Part shown: piece by piece, positions 1-13,317 of the stretch
Position numbering within the stretch: position 1 is the first letter of the stretch
Layout of the letters: every line of letters starts with the position of its first letter
DNA from: Chrysomallon squamiferum
Taxonomy: Eukaryota > Mollusca > Gastropoda > Neomphalida > Peltospiridae
DNA length: 64,000 nt
Direction of reading: 5' to 3'
NCBI GenBank assembly: GCA_012295275.1
Contig: CM022669.1
Span: 3,826,494-3,890,493, forward strand
The notes under the pieces: model-generated
Told to the model about the DNA's origin: nothing
What the model saw: only the letters and a program-made list of their open reading frames with translations
The model's database searches: none
Program-made: the position numbers and the translations under genes

Positions 1-9
1 AGGAAATAA

Positions 10-61
<52 letters not shown>

Positions 62-967
62 CCCCACCTACCTGCATATCTGTATATCTACCTGCAAGTC
101 CATCTATCTACCTGTTCGTCTGATTACAATTTGTTGTTATTATTGTAGTTGTTTTTGCTTTAAAATGTAGGATTATGAGTAAATATAATGATAATAATAA
201 TAATAAAAGTACTATTATTAGTAGTAGCAGCAGCAGTAGTAGTACTATTACTTGTATCCCTCTTCTCATTACCACCATCATCACTATGATAGTTAACAAA
301 TTCAAAAAGACAACGACATTTTTTGCTTAACGTTTTTTTTTTTCTTTTTCTCGAACACTAGAAAGAGAAAAAAAATCAAAGTATTGTATTGGCATTTGTG
401 ATTGACTTCGCGAGTCGGTGCCTCACTCATTCAGAAGATATAACAAGTCCGCGTTGTCGAATCTGACGTCTCTTAGATATATTGTTCCTGTAAATCGTTT
501 ACGTGTCTCGTTTATTGCGAAGAGTTGTTATTGATTTCACTTACATCACAGCAGGAATAAAGGACAATGTACTTAGCGGTGTTCGCGTTCCCCCATCAAT
601 CAGACGTGCCTTAATAACAACAGATAACATTATTCTGCGTTGAGTAAACATCCTTTACAGTCCTCGGTGTCCGTGCCGATGTTTGTGTTTGTTTGTTCTG
701 ATTTTTCTTTTCATTTGTGTGTGTGTGTGTGTGGTTCGAAGCTTTACATATGATTTAATTATTTAAAATAAGTATTTAATATATATATATAATTGTCGTT
801 TTTTGTTTATTTTAAAAAATTTTTATTTATTTATTTATTTATTCATTCAATTCATTCATTCATTTATTCATTCATTTGTTTGTTTGTTTGTTTGTTCCTG
901 TAGTTACTGTACTTATTTTTGATGTCACATATTTGCTCTTTTCGTCTTCATTTGTTGAAGCTAACGA

Positions 968-1007
<40 letters not shown>

Positions 1008-1179
1008 AGTAGTAGTAGTAGTAGTAGTACTAGTAGTTGTAGTAGTTGTAGTAGTAATAATAGTCGTGGTAATATTGGTTATTCTTTTTAGTACTACAAT
1101 AATAACTGTAGAAGTAGCAATAATGTTTCATTTCAGACAAAATGAAAATGAGTCCTGTTAAGTTTTTTTAGTAATGAAA

Positions 1180-1221
<42 letters not shown>

Positions 1222-3888
1222 TATATATATATATATATGTTTTCACGTGATTTGTTACAATACATGTATTAGCTGAAACCAGATCACGATTCCTTATGAC
1301 AATATCAAAAAGTCTTCAACAGAGCAGAAAGAGATTTCTTGTTTAAATGAAGCAACGTGTCAAATATACCACAAGACGTGTGTTTGTCTCATTCTGTTTC
1401 TTTGAGCAATTTCCAAGAAAAAATTAGAATAATACAAACTGCTATAGGTCACGCAGTAACTAGTTCAAATGTTGTTTGTAGAGTAAAGCTGACATTTATC
1501 AGTCTGCTAAGAATTTCCTGTTTTTCCTTTAGCTTTTAAAAACATTTTAATTTCTCTGTGAAATAGAACATCATGAATCCATGCCAGAAAATAACACTCA
1601 GTATTAATCTAACATTGTTGTCGACTTTATTGTTGTTAAAGGTTAGTTTCTAAAACAAATAAAATAATAATTTAGAAATATTTAATTCGTATGTTTGCAC
1701 ATTATACTGTATTTCTTTCGAAACTTCTAAGATCTTTTTATCAAAACTTCACAACGATATTATCTTAGTGTTTGTCATAAAGGATATCTTTTTTTTCATT
1801 TTTTCTTTTCTTTTTTTCTCTTTTTATAAGTTATTGTCTTTTTTATTTCCTATTTCTTCTGTTTTCTCAAATTATTTCCCTCTTATTCTGTACTTGTAAC
1901 ACACAAAACATCTGCTGTTTAAACAAAAACAATAATTTTGATAAAGTGCCGTTGCTCTTATTGCGTTATTCGAAATATCAGTGACAGGCTGCCGCCAGGT
2001 AGATTCTGCGGCGCCAATTAGCGTGTTTGTTTTTTCTTGTAACAGCCACTGTCGACTGTATCGGGTTTCATTTTTTTAATAAGCTAAAAATATTTTATAT
2101 TTATCAGTCATTCATGTGATACGTTTTTTTTTTTTGTTGCTGGTTTGCTGTATGCAGGTTGTATGAAAGACGTTTTAATATCAGTAATAAATGTATGATT
2201 AAGAATAAATATGGGATTATTTGCAAAAATGTTTAATATAGTTTGGGGTTTTTTTCGATAAAATTTGATAAAAATAAATGATTATTAAGTAATGAAATAT
2301 TTTTGTGTAGTATTTAAGTAACTATTGCTTTGTGATAAAGAATGTAAGTCAACGTGTTTTGAATGAATGTATGTTTGTATATGTGTGTGTGTATGTGTTT
2401 GTGTGTGTGTTTTGTATGTGTGTACACACAGATATATCTGTGTTAACCATTCATACAAAATGTGTTTACTTAAGGTCTATATATATATTCACTACAGACA
2501 AGATTCGTTGCATCGCCAACATACTAATTTGCTGATCATAACACAGTATAAAGCATGCCTGTTATGGACTTAGAGTTGAGTAAACTAGGTCCTTTGTCTG
2601 AGGTCGTGTTTCAGGCTTACAAAGCAATATGTTAGGGCAATTTTGCACTCCTCATATTATGGTCAGGAGCCAGCTCTGGGAAGTAAATTTGGTTTCTATT
2701 CGGTTTTAAGACAAATACGTTATCCACGGTGCCACCAAGACTGGTCTAAACCAGGTTCATCTCTATTTTTATAGTTTCTATGGGGGCTAACGTCCATACC
2801 CGCACTTAAATAATTAACCGTTGTAATTTGTTATCTATTGAAATAGTTTGATTTGCACAGGCTACAAATACCGTGCATTGAGGAGATCTCACTCGTAAAG
2901 GTCTGTAGGTGAGCTGCTGTATCTTTGTACGGTTTAATCAGGTTTCCTTCTGGTCCTCTCATGAATAAGAGAGTTAATCACAACGGAATAATGACGCATC
3001 GTAAAAAGAAATGACTGCTCAACGTTAGCCGTTCGATTCTACAAAAGTTCGCATCTTAATTTCCATATTTGCTATCGGCGATCCATTGACCCAAGACATA
3101 TTGAAAGGAAATTCATAGAAATAATGCAAAGAAAGATGCATAAAGAAAGGAACTTTATTATAGAAAATTCCATTTATATGTCATTGGTAGCTACATTACT
3201 GCCGAGTTAACCACTCATCCGCTCTTAAGAGAGAGACTAGGAGATTTTGTTTTTTGTGTGGATTTTTTTTGTGGGTCTTTTCTTTCCACTCTTTATATTC
3301 TGAAACATCCATTACCGATTGCAAATGATCACTTAGACTGTCTTCTGGTTTGAAAACGGAAGCTAAAAGACATATTTGATTTCTTGAAGTCCCGCTAACA
3401 GCACTTAAGAATCGTTACAAATGTAAGATTTACCTCAGCAGTGTCTGACTGCGAGCTACTTTTTAAATGTTGTATTTCTTTTACCGGTTAAAATCATATC
3501 CATTGACTGAATAATAATAATAATAAGAAGAAGAAGAAGAAGAAGAAACTTATTAATAATCTCCAATATAAATATCTGAAAGTATAATTATTATCTAAAG
3601 ATAGCTACAATTCATTCATTCATTCATTCATCTAGTTATTCATTCATTTTTTGATTCATTTGTTATTTTCCTTCCTATATTTGTTTTCTACTATTTCTCC
3701 ACTGTCTTCATCGTCATCTTCATCGTCATCTTCATGTTGTTGTTTTGGTTCTTATTGCTATTGTTGCTACTTTTGCTATACTAATCATAATCATCGTTGT
3801 CGTCATCATCATCATCATCATCATTATTACCACTATCTCTACTATTAGTATTGTTACTATATTACTGCAACTACTACTACTACTACTA

Positions 3889-3945
<57 letters not shown>

Positions 3946-4687
3946 TTAGCTCTACTACCACTACCAACTAATAATCTATATCATAAATGGTATGCATACA
4001 TTTTCTCTATGCAAGCCCTGTAATTGCAACAAATGTACTGGATTTTGATTTCACTTCTTTCCGACACATTAACAAAACACAAACCCTGGTAATTGCCTAT
4101 CTCCAAGCGTTTCCTATGTCTGAAGTTGATTGCGGACAAGCCGTTTGAGCTAATGATATTTCCTTGTATGTGTCAGCCCACACGATCACTCGGTGACGAA
4201 TATTAAGTTAATTCATGTGTGGAATATGGCTACTTATCGCATGTTCTGCAGATGTTTTCTGAATCGTCAGACAAAACTGATTTGGTAATTCACTAATCTA
4301 ATTACTTTCACCGATTATTTTATTAAGAACGATCAGCTTTTACACACCCAGAAAAAAAAATCCAGTAAATAATGGTCGATTTGTATGTGTTTGTTTATCT
4401 GTGTGTGAATGTATGCTTTATATGCGAGTGTGTTTGTGTGTTGTGTGTGTATTTATATGAATATGAATATGTACATTTTATGTATATGTATATCTATTTA
4501 TGTTTGTGTGTATATGTGTCTGTGTATTACATATAATGTTTATGTATATATACGTTAATATAAACACATTTATTTATGCTTTGTATTTTACGTCAACGAA
4601 ACTCTCTCACAACTCTATATTGTTTAATTTAAACATGATGCTACTTTTGCTATATTTGGTAACAGATACCTCTGTTTCTGTTTTCAG
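1..4687. other. Sequence upstream of the first recognised gene A exon
   Basis: Mostly AT-rich DNA with (CT)n at 18-53, (ATT)n/(AGT)n at 966-1030, (TA)n at 1181-1240, and (CTA)n-type runs at 3720-3970. Less repetitive islands lie at 380-660 and 2570-3080. No N-terminal nAChR exon was found. A short leader-like ORF with a possible donor is at 1573-1641. Either gene A exon 1 is upstream of the window, or it is too diverged to see. Confidence 0.6.
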
Positions 4688-4732
4688 GATGAAAAGAATC
4701 AAGTGATGACTACAAACGTCTGGCTTAGACAG
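4688..4732 (+). CDS. Gene A internal exon, 45 bp
   Basis: Encodes [15 protein letters not shown], the invariant short nAChR exon that carries the loop D Trp of the complementary binding face. It is bordered by TTTTCAG upstream and GTACAT downstream, phase 0 at both ends. The same 15 residues are encoded by gene B. Confidence 0.93.
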
Positions 4733-7700
4733 GTACATTTAGCTTTTATTTCTTCTTTTTCTCATTGCAACATCAAAGCACTCTAGATATTGAATTCTCA
4801 CAATTAACATTATTAAGCGGAATCTCCCCGTTTCGGTTAATAAAATTTGGTTTTCTTTAGAAAATAGCAGCAACGACAGAATTAACGTTCAAGGGATGTC
4901 TGGTGTCTAGCATTTGACCGGTATTAAGGAGACTATCGCTTAACCAATTTGCAGTTCGCTAAAAGGAAAACTGTATATTTGTATTTTGCGTCTGTCTGAC
5001 TCCGAAGCTAAATATACTCAGAAGTGTCATTTCAGAACATTTCCTTTTTTCATTAAATGACTCTATTAAAGAGTCTTTCTTCTGCTGTTACAGGACAATG
5101 TATCAAGAACGCCTTAATGATGATAACGATGATAATGATGTTAGTCATATCAGTGGGTATAGTTCCATTCGTAATAATGCTAGAAAAAAATAAAAAAGTA
5201 ATTAACTACAACAAAAACAACAGTAACAAAACAATAACAACAACAATAATAATAATAGTAATATAAAATAAAGAACAACAACAACAACAACGACAGCGAC
5301 AATAATAATAATAAAAAATACTACTAGTAATAATCATAAACTGATGTTACAGAAAAAGGAGTTGTAGAGGTGACGGCAAATGTTGTTGTTGTAGCAGTAA
5401 ATGTAACAGTAGCAGAAATACAAATATATTGAGAGTAGTGATAGTACTTATAGCGTCAGTAATAGTATGGACAACCAGTAATAGAACTGAACAGTAGCAG
5501 TAGTTGTAGTAGTAGTAGAAGCAGTAAAAACAGATGTAGTAATAGAGCTAGAAGTAGTAGTTGATTTAGTAGTAATTGTAGGACAAGTATTAGTATTACT
5601 AGTATAGTAGTAATACTATAGTATTTGTTGTTGTTCTAATATTTTTACAGTTATAGTAATATACATTACTACCACTACTAGTAATACGTGTACTACTACT
5701 ACTACCATACTTCTATTACTACTACATTACTACTACTAGTATTACTACTACATTACCACACTACTACTCCTGCTGCTACTACTGGTCCTGTTCCACTATT
5801 ACTACTGCTACTGCTAATACTAATATTACGATAACTAGTACTACTATTACCATAGAAACTAGTTGCTAATAATAATACTAGCCTTGCAGTTCATCAACTA
5901 TTACTACTCTCAGTATATGTATTTCTGCTACTATTCCATTTATTCCTACAACGTCTGTATTTGCCAGTGCACTACAGCATGGTTTTATCTTGCAGGAATG
6001 GTGTGACAGAAAGCTGATTTGGACACCAGATGAATATGGCGGTGTCGATAAACTCTACGTACCGTCAGACCAAATCTGGCTTCCAGATATAGTTCTATAT
6101 AATAAGTAAGTAACAATAACAACAACAACAACAACAACAAAAGAAATGTATTAAATACTATATAAGCTTCGTGAAGATCCTTCTGTAAAGAAAATTAATA
6201 TGAGAGATTTTCTGTAAAACAAAAATAATGAATGTAATCTAAATCTGAATATACATATTATAACGTCTTCTTTTTACTTTTTTTATTAATTAATTAATTA
6301 TAATTATATTTATTTATTTATTTATTTAGTTAGTTAGTCAGTTAGTTTTTATTTATTTAGTTTTTTGCTATAAATTCAATAGCTAGGTAATTTATCTGTT
6401 ACATTTTCAGTGCTGACGGTAACTACGAGGTCACACTAATGACTAAAGCTACAATTCACTACAATGGCAAAGTTGTTTGGGAACCTCCAGCCATATACAA
6501 AAGCTCTTGCCCCATCGACGTCGAGTTTTTCCCGTTTGACATTCAGAACTGCAAGCTAAAGTTTGGGACGTGGACGTACGACGGAGACCAGGTTGACCTC
6601 GTTCACATCTGTGCACAAGGAAGTGAGCCGAACGTCGTGGTGGAAAGCGGAGTTGATCTCAGAGACTTTTACCCCAGCGTGGAGTGGGACATTTTGGAAG
6701 TGTCTGCCACGAAGAACACTCGCAGATACCCGTGCTGCACCGAGCCGTATCCTGACATAACGTTTGAGGTGACAATGCGCAGACGTACTCTGTTCCACAC
6801 GGTTAACCTCATCATTCCCTGCGTGGCCATCTCGTTCCTCACGATTCTTGTCTTCTACCTCCCGTCCGACTCGGGCGAGAAAACCACTCTGTGTATATCC
6901 ATTCTCCTCACCCTGACGTTGTTCTTTTTGCTGCTGGCTGAAATCATTCCACCGACGTCCATAGTCGTACCGCTGATCGGAAAGTACCTGCTCTTCACGC
7001 TGATACTAGTCACATTGTCCATCATCGTAACCGTCATTGTTCTCAACGTCCATTTTCGCTCCCCAGCTACGCACAGCATGGCCCCGTGGGTAAGGAGAGT
7101 ATTTCTGAACATTCTGCCCAGGCTGTTGCTGATGCGGAGGCCTCATCATGACTACGACTGCTCGTCCAAGACGATGGTGAAGTCGTGTAACGGTCTGGAA
7201 GTCCAGAATGACAGTCGAGACCCGCGAAGCTTCGAAGGAAGGTCTTTCCTGGAGCTGTCGTCGTCGGAATATCAACGAACGTTACAGGAGGAGGTGTTAG
7301 TGGTTCAGCGTGAGCTGTCTCCAACGAATCGCAGGAAGTTCTATTCGAAGGAAGTGAAGGACGCGCTGGAAGCGGTTAACTTCATTGCAGAACACATGAA
7401 GCTGGAGGATCAAACGTCCGCGGTATGTACTTGTCTGACAAAGTGTGTACGACCATACTGCCTTCTTAGTACTTTTTATTATTATTATTATATATATCCC
7501 TGAGATTATAAATGGAAGATGCAACTTTACAAAGTTTTTAATGTGACAACAACAACAACAACAACAATAAAACAGTGAAAAAAAAAAAAAATGAAAAAAG
7601 CAAAAAAAAACCCCAAAACCCCCAAACAAACAATAAAAAAATAAAAAAATAAATATGCAATAAAAATAAAAACGACAACAAACAAACAAAAATGATATAT

Positions 7701-8269
7701 AAGATGATTATATTTTCCATTCAGGTTTTTTTAGACTGTTTTAATCTATGAAATAATCTAAGTAATAATCTATGAAATTCTAAAGTAATAAAACACCGTA
7801 AATGACCATTTTCATCTTGATCCATTATTACATTCTTGATCCACATTCTTACGATCTTGTTGTGCATTTGTTATGCTTCACTAATATCATAGGGCTGGCA
7901 TTAAGTAATAATATAAAAATCATTTAAAAATATACGAAATTCTCAAAGATTGTATGTTCACACCATCATACTACCATAGGTATTTGATTAAGATAGAAAA
8001 TCTTCTTTAATTAATTTTGAAGATGCAAAACATCAAAACGTCTATTAAATACATATATATATTAATGTTCATAATAAATGTATATAGATAAATAACAGTG
8101 TAGTCTGCAAATCTCTTAACTTACCTGCAAAATGATCCTGTCATTTAGACATCCAGTTATACCGACCTGCATTGTTATATCTGTCATGACGTCATCATAT
8201 TATTCCAACGTAGCGGATGACGTAAAATGTAAACAAACAGAAGACATTAACGGGGTCGAACGATATTAT

Positions 8270-8328
<59 letters not shown>

Positions 8329-8603
8329 CATAATAATCATAATAATAATATCGTTAGCTTCATCATTTTAAATTTAAATTATTTCAAATTCTCGGATGTG
8401 TGTATTTATAATTTCAGATTGAAGAAGATTGGAAATACGTTGCCATGGTGCTTGACCGTATGTTTTTGTGGATCTTTACAACGGCATGTATTGTAGGTAC
8501 ATTTGGAATTATCCTTCAGGCGCCCTCACTTTACGATCAACGAGAACCTCTGACGTCATCAGATTTTGCGGACAGTTGTTACCAAGCGTATGCATCCAGA
8601 TAA
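4688..8603 (+). CDS. Gene A: alpha-type nicotinic acetylcholine receptor subunit, 5' end missing
   Basis: Spliced gene: exons 4688-4732, 5996-6105, 6411-7422 and 8418-8603, all with AG/GT borders and one continuous frame of 450 codons plus stop. It encodes most of an nAChR subunit, a plasma-membrane cation-channel protein opened by acetylcholine. Visible in order: loop D Trp, a Cys-loop with 13 residues between cysteines (codons 6508 and 6550), loop B motif TWTYDG, adjacent cysteines with YPCC and EPY (codons 6733-6738, the alpha-subunit signature), M1-M3, a GEK motif before M2 with Leu at 9' and Glu at 20' (cation-selective type), a cytoplasmic loop with an amphipathic helix, and M4. The first exon (signal peptide and N-terminal helix) was not found; introns 1 of genes B and C are 8-17 kb, so it may lie upstream of the window. 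Closest relative here is gene B. The exact orthologue is unknown. Confidence 0.93.
5996..6105 (+). CDS. Gene A internal exon, 110 bp
   Basis: Begins EWCDRKLIW and ends WLPDIVLYN with a split Asn codon (AA|T), the loop A region. Acceptor TTGCAG, donor GTAAGT. The 110-bp length and phase match genes B and C. Confidence 0.93.
6411..7422 (+). CDS. Gene A main exon: Cys-loop, binding loops, M1-M3, cytoplasmic loop
   Basis: Acceptor ATTTTCAG precedes the split Asn codon. The exon opens with [19 protein letters not shown] and runs through the Cys-loop, the vicinal cysteines, M1, M2, M3 and the M3-M4 loop, closing with the helix [14 protein letters not shown] before donor GTATGT. Reading on past the donor reaches a stop at 7501, so splicing is required to obtain M4. 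Confidence 0.95.
8418..8603 (+). CDS. Gene A last exon, M4 and C-terminus
   Basis: Acceptor AATTTCAG, then [18 protein letters not shown] and the M4 helix, ending near YQAYASR with TAA at 8601-8603. It has the same 186-bp length as the last exon of gene B, and 49 of 61 residues are identical by eye. A possible AATAAA signal lies at 9031. Confidence 0.93.
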   Translation: MEEDWKYVAMVLDRMFLWIFTTACIVGTFGIILQAPSLYDQREPLTSSDFADSCYQAYASR

Positions 8604-8829
8604 TGACACAATCTACCTCATTTGTTATTGTTGTTTACATGGAAACTAAATATAAACTGTTATAAGAAGGAAAAAAAACTGATTATAATTATTGTTCGAA
8701 ATGTTAATCAAATTTGTTCTTACATTCTGCACAAAATGTCCGTCTTGGAAAAATTAGGTTAGTGGAAATGATATGCAAACATTACATTATTATACGTTAT
8801 ATTATTTTACATTATTATTATTATTATTG

Positions 8830-8885
<56 letters not shown>

Positions 8886-9584
8886 TATTACTAACATTTA
8901 AAGATAGTATGCACAGCTAACATGTTCTATACTAGTATACAATTAGAACTGGTTGGGTGATAAAGATTTCACATTGTTCTTACAGATTTTTATGTGAATA
9001 TAAAACTGACGTTTTAAAGATATCTGTGAAAATAAAAATATAATAGGTTTAAATACATATTGTTTCTCTTTTAATTTAAATTAGCATAAATCTTTTCTTT
9101 TTCTCCTGTCTGTCTTTCCTTTCTTCCGTTTTGCACTGTATATGTTCCTGTGTATCTGGCTTTCGTGTGTTTATGTATGTATGTATGTATGTATGTATGT
9201 ATGTATGTATATGTATGTATGTATATATATGTATGTATGTATATATGTATGTATGTATGTATGTGTATGTAAAGTTGGTAGATACGTATTTTACTTAATA
9301 TCAATAAATAAATAAAATAAAAAAATAATAAAAAATTAAATTAACATAACATTTGTGCTTAGTTTATTTTAGTTATTTTTTTATCTTTGTCTTATTTTAC
9401 TTGATTTTATTGTCATTTTTTGTCTTTTCGTAATATTATTTTTAATAAGAATAAGAGTAGTAGAATTAGTAGTAGAAGCAGAAGAAAAAGAAAAAGAAAA
9501 GGAAGATAAAGGGAAGGAATAAGAAAGTATCAATAATAACAACAACAACAGTAATAATAACAATTTTTTAACATCATTTATCGA

Positions 9585-10508
9585 GACCTGGATGCACTGC
9601 AACATGCTGAAGCTGAGAAGACCGTTGTGATGATTTTCACTTCTAAATAATAACTCAAAGAACGCTGACACCATACCAGTTACTGTGGGTGATGCCTTCC
9701 TAACTTCAGTACCATACATCTGAAATCTTTGCTGTAAGTTTGATTCTACAATGACTATGGAACATCAAGTGAATGTAATATATCGGTCTGGCTATGCTCA
9801 GCTATGGAAGATCGGTAGAATTTAGTAGTATCTCACCAGAGATGCCATAAAAACACTGGTGAATGGACTTGTGACGTCACGACTGGACAATTGCCATGGT
9901 CTACTGCACAGGTTGCTCAACAAACTGCATCGGGTCCAGAATACTGCAGCACGCATTGTGACCAGGTCATGATCACAGACATATGTCGCCAGTACTGAAT
10001 GCGTTCCTCTGGTTGCGTGTCCACTGTAGGATAAAGTACAAGCTCATGGTCCATACATACACAACACCTTGAACGATCGTTCCCCAGAGTACATCAAGGA
10101 CATGCTGGAAGCGTAAAGACCAAGCCGGACTCTGCGATCACAGAATTCATTAAGATTAGTAACACCAAAAATAAGAACAACTACAAACAGCCAGAGATGT
10201 TTCAGTTATTGCTGCACCAACTTTGTGGAACTCACTCCCAAGTAACATCAAGGAGGCTGAAACATCAACTGCATTGAAAACTACTAAAGACCCATTTCTT
10301 TCCCAAATCTTTGTTAATATATAATTATGTTTTATTTTTCCAATTTTAATTACCTTGAAATATGACATTTTTTGTTTTTTTTCACCATTAAGCTTACATT
10401 TATTTTAATATGTTTATGTCCATGTCTTTTGTATTTTAGTTTATTAATTTACGCTGTAAAACATCATTGAACTTACTTTTTATGGAAAAAATTCTATATA
10501 AATATGGC

Positions 10509-10564
<56 letters not shown>

Positions 10565-10568
10565 CATT
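9585..10568 (+). mobile_element. Decayed 3' end of a CR1/L2/Rex-type non-LTR retrotransposon
   Basis: Broken reading frames translate to pieces typical of the reverse-transcriptase C-terminus of this group: WMHCNMLKL, VVMIFTSK, FDSTMTMEHQVN, LVNGLVTSRLDNCHGLL, LHRVQNTAARIVTRS and NSLPSNIKEAETSTALKT-like text. They appear in the correct order with several stops and frameshifts. It ends in TATATAAATATGGCAT followed by (AAT)n, the usual microsatellite tail. Strongly 5'-truncated and inactive. Confidence 0.8.
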
Positions 10569-10569
10569 C

Positions 10570-11312
10570 ATTTTTGCTGTTCATTATTTGGAAAAATTCC
10601 AACTAGATATACCGAATGAAGTGAAATCAAATTATTAAGCATAGAGAAATCTACGAATTTCTACTACATTTGATACATACTGTCTCAGGACTAATATATT
10701 TATTCTCATAACAACACTTAAAACTAACAGAGTACTGACGTGAACAAATAAACCTTGGTCCCAAAATGAGCAACCTAGCACTTACTTTATTCTAAGCTAA
10801 TTAAATTTCCCGTTATTAAAGAGACTATAGAAAACGTCCAATCAAAACGACTGAAACACGATCGTACAATAGTACTGTCATAACACTACGCTGCGTATTT
10901 CAATATTGTCAGAATTGGCATTTTCGTATACTTCTTAACCGCATCATGGCTTTGCCCGTATCGATATCAGTGTCACAGTCATCACAAATATTATTCCAGT
11001 TTATGAACAAACTTAATGATATCACGAAACGGAAAAATTGTATTACATGGCTTCGCGTTTCGCTTTGTCGTACCGTTCGATTTGCTCTGAGTGCAGAGCA
11101 GGCATTTCACGCCATTTCTGGATTTTTGGCTTTACCGACTGACAGTCTCCACTCCAGAATGATGCATTACTGCTACAGTTTTACCTTCGATCTGTGATTA
11201 CAAGTCTAGCCTTTGAAGTTGGTTAATTCTACTTGTTCCAGACAGGATTTCCCGGTCCCTATCATCAGAGAAAACGTTTCCCAATTACAGTGAAAAACAG
11301 AAAAATATGAAG

Positions 11313-11354
<42 letters not shown>

Positions 11355-11696
11355 AAGACGTTCTGATCTAATAATTGTTTTCGTATTTTCATTTGGGGTA
11401 ATATTATATTGATTATGTCAATAAAATAAAACCGAGAAGAAAGTTTAAAATGTAGTTTGGTAATATATTTTGCTTTCTAATAATTATTATTATTAAAAAA
11501 AGAAAGAAAATAATAACAAACAAACAAACAAACAACATATTAACAAATCCGACTATAGGCTAGATACCTATAATTATATTTAAGAAGATCTGTAATATAT
11601 TAGATAATTAAAATTCATTAATAAATAACTATAAATATACATTTACTGATTTATTTTATTTTATTTTATTAATTTATTTGTTTATGATTGATTCAT
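10570..11696. other. Intergenic DNA downstream of gene A
   Basis: AT-rich sequence with a slightly GC-richer island at 10900-11280 and a poly-A run at 11313-11352. The 83-codon ORF in the island resembles no family I know. Confidence 0.5.
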
Positions 11697-12046
11697 AAAG
11701 GATAATTAAAATACAGTATAATTCTCCAAATCCACTGGCTGGAACGGGAAATGACTATGAGATAGCAACACATTCTGCTATATATCAGTTAACCTTATTA
11801 TATACTGAATTAGGAAAGTATATATATATATATATATATACACACACATATATTACAAAATTACCAGATATTAACCTCTTCATCAAAACAAGTATTTTAT
11901 ATATGATGAAAATGGCAAAGATACACTTTCCTTATTCAGTATATAGTAAGGTTAACTGATATATAGCAGAGCGTGTTGCTAATTCATAGTCATTTCCCGT
12001 TCCAGCCAGTGGATCTGGAGAATCATATTGTATTTAATTATCCTTT
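11697..12046. repeat. Long inverted repeat (foldback element), arms about 125 bp
   Basis: Left arm 11697-11823 pairs with right arm 11921-12046: both contain CCACTGGCTGGAACGGGAAA or its complement, TGACTATGA, TATATATCAGTTAACCTTA and the AAAGGATAATTAAA end. Mismatches are scattered. The loop of about 97 bases is AT-rich and starts with (TA)n(CA)n. It looks like a foldback MITE; no clear target duplication was seen. Confidence 0.85.
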
Positions 12047-12470
12047 CTCTTGACATATTGTCTTTACTGGGTAATCGATACGAAAAACTGTCTTACTGGC
12101 AATATTAAAAGTATTTAACAGCGAGTTCTTCATTTTGTTTCTTTGACCTCGGTTGCCACATCGAATACTCTTCAGTTAGCAGTTCTATTGGTATAATGAT
12201 TTCACTCAAGATTGCAAATCGTTTTCTTTAATTAATAAATGAATTTTTGCCATTACAAACTGAGCAGAGGTCAGGAACTCAAGAAAGTAGTTGTTAGACG
12301 GGAACTGATTAAAGACTTAATTGGTAATTTCAAACAGTCATTCGGGACTAAAGGTTTCTGTTTTATTTACGATCAAACTACAAGATTAAAATTGGACGTT
12401 TCGTGACAGAAGATGATTAGAGAAAAAGACACGAGAAATCGTAACGAATATAGTACGTTCAATGCAGACA

Positions 12471-12471
<1 letters not shown>

Positions 12472-12501
<30 letters not shown>

Positions 12502-12870
12502 GAAGAAACCATACTTGTACACAAAGATATACACACACATATAAACAAAAACGTATACAAACCCACACATATGAACTCACAAAAATATTCACACAAATAC
12601 ATATAAACACACACACACATACATACTCATACATACGCAACTCAAACACCCACATACATAACTCCATACAAAAAAACTCACACTCACACGCACACGCACA
12701 CATATACCTTCACACTAGCAAAGAACTTTTCACACGCACATACATTTACGCACACAAACATACATAGATCCATACTCACAAACATACACAAAACGCACTG
12801 AAATACGCACTCACACTCACACGCACAGGCATACACATACACACAAATACACATATACGAAAATAAGCAC
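12472..12870. repeat. CA-rich degenerate microsatellite region
   Basis: A (CA)n core at 12475-12500, then about 370 bases of decayed ACACAC, ACATAC and CACTCA text. The long ORFs here are repeat artefacts. Confidence 0.85.
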
Positions 12871-13317
12871 ACACGGACATATAATGAATATTTGAATATA
12901 TCCTTTCACACATTAACATTCTATTCTAATATAGCATCTTTATCCTACTTTTTTCCCTGTATAATTTTTCTTTCTAAAATATCATTTCGGTTATTATATG
13001 AAACGTATCTTTTTACAATTTCCTTTCTATTCTCTGCAAGTTTCAGCAACACGCCGCTATCTGTTAATTATTTACTTAATTTTTAATCTTCTGCTCTGAG
13101 GCTGTGTTGTAACATACTGGCAATGTTTCCTGACATTCGGCCCGCTTAGAGCGATGATTTTCGTCAGTTCTGTCATCTCTTGGGAGAAAATTATCTGTCA
13201 TCAGTATTTGCTCGTCTGACATTTGTCTAACTGAAGATTCCATGATTTATTGCTCCATCGGTTTACAGAAAGCTGATAATCTGAATCTCTCCGATACGCC
13301 GAACAAGAAATAATGAA

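Noticed and set aside
2640-2700. MVRSQLWE text followed by GTAAAT, resembling the end of an nAChR first exon
   Set aside because: Only a few residues resemble RLSQLID, the upstream codons show no N-terminal helix, and no leader is in frame.
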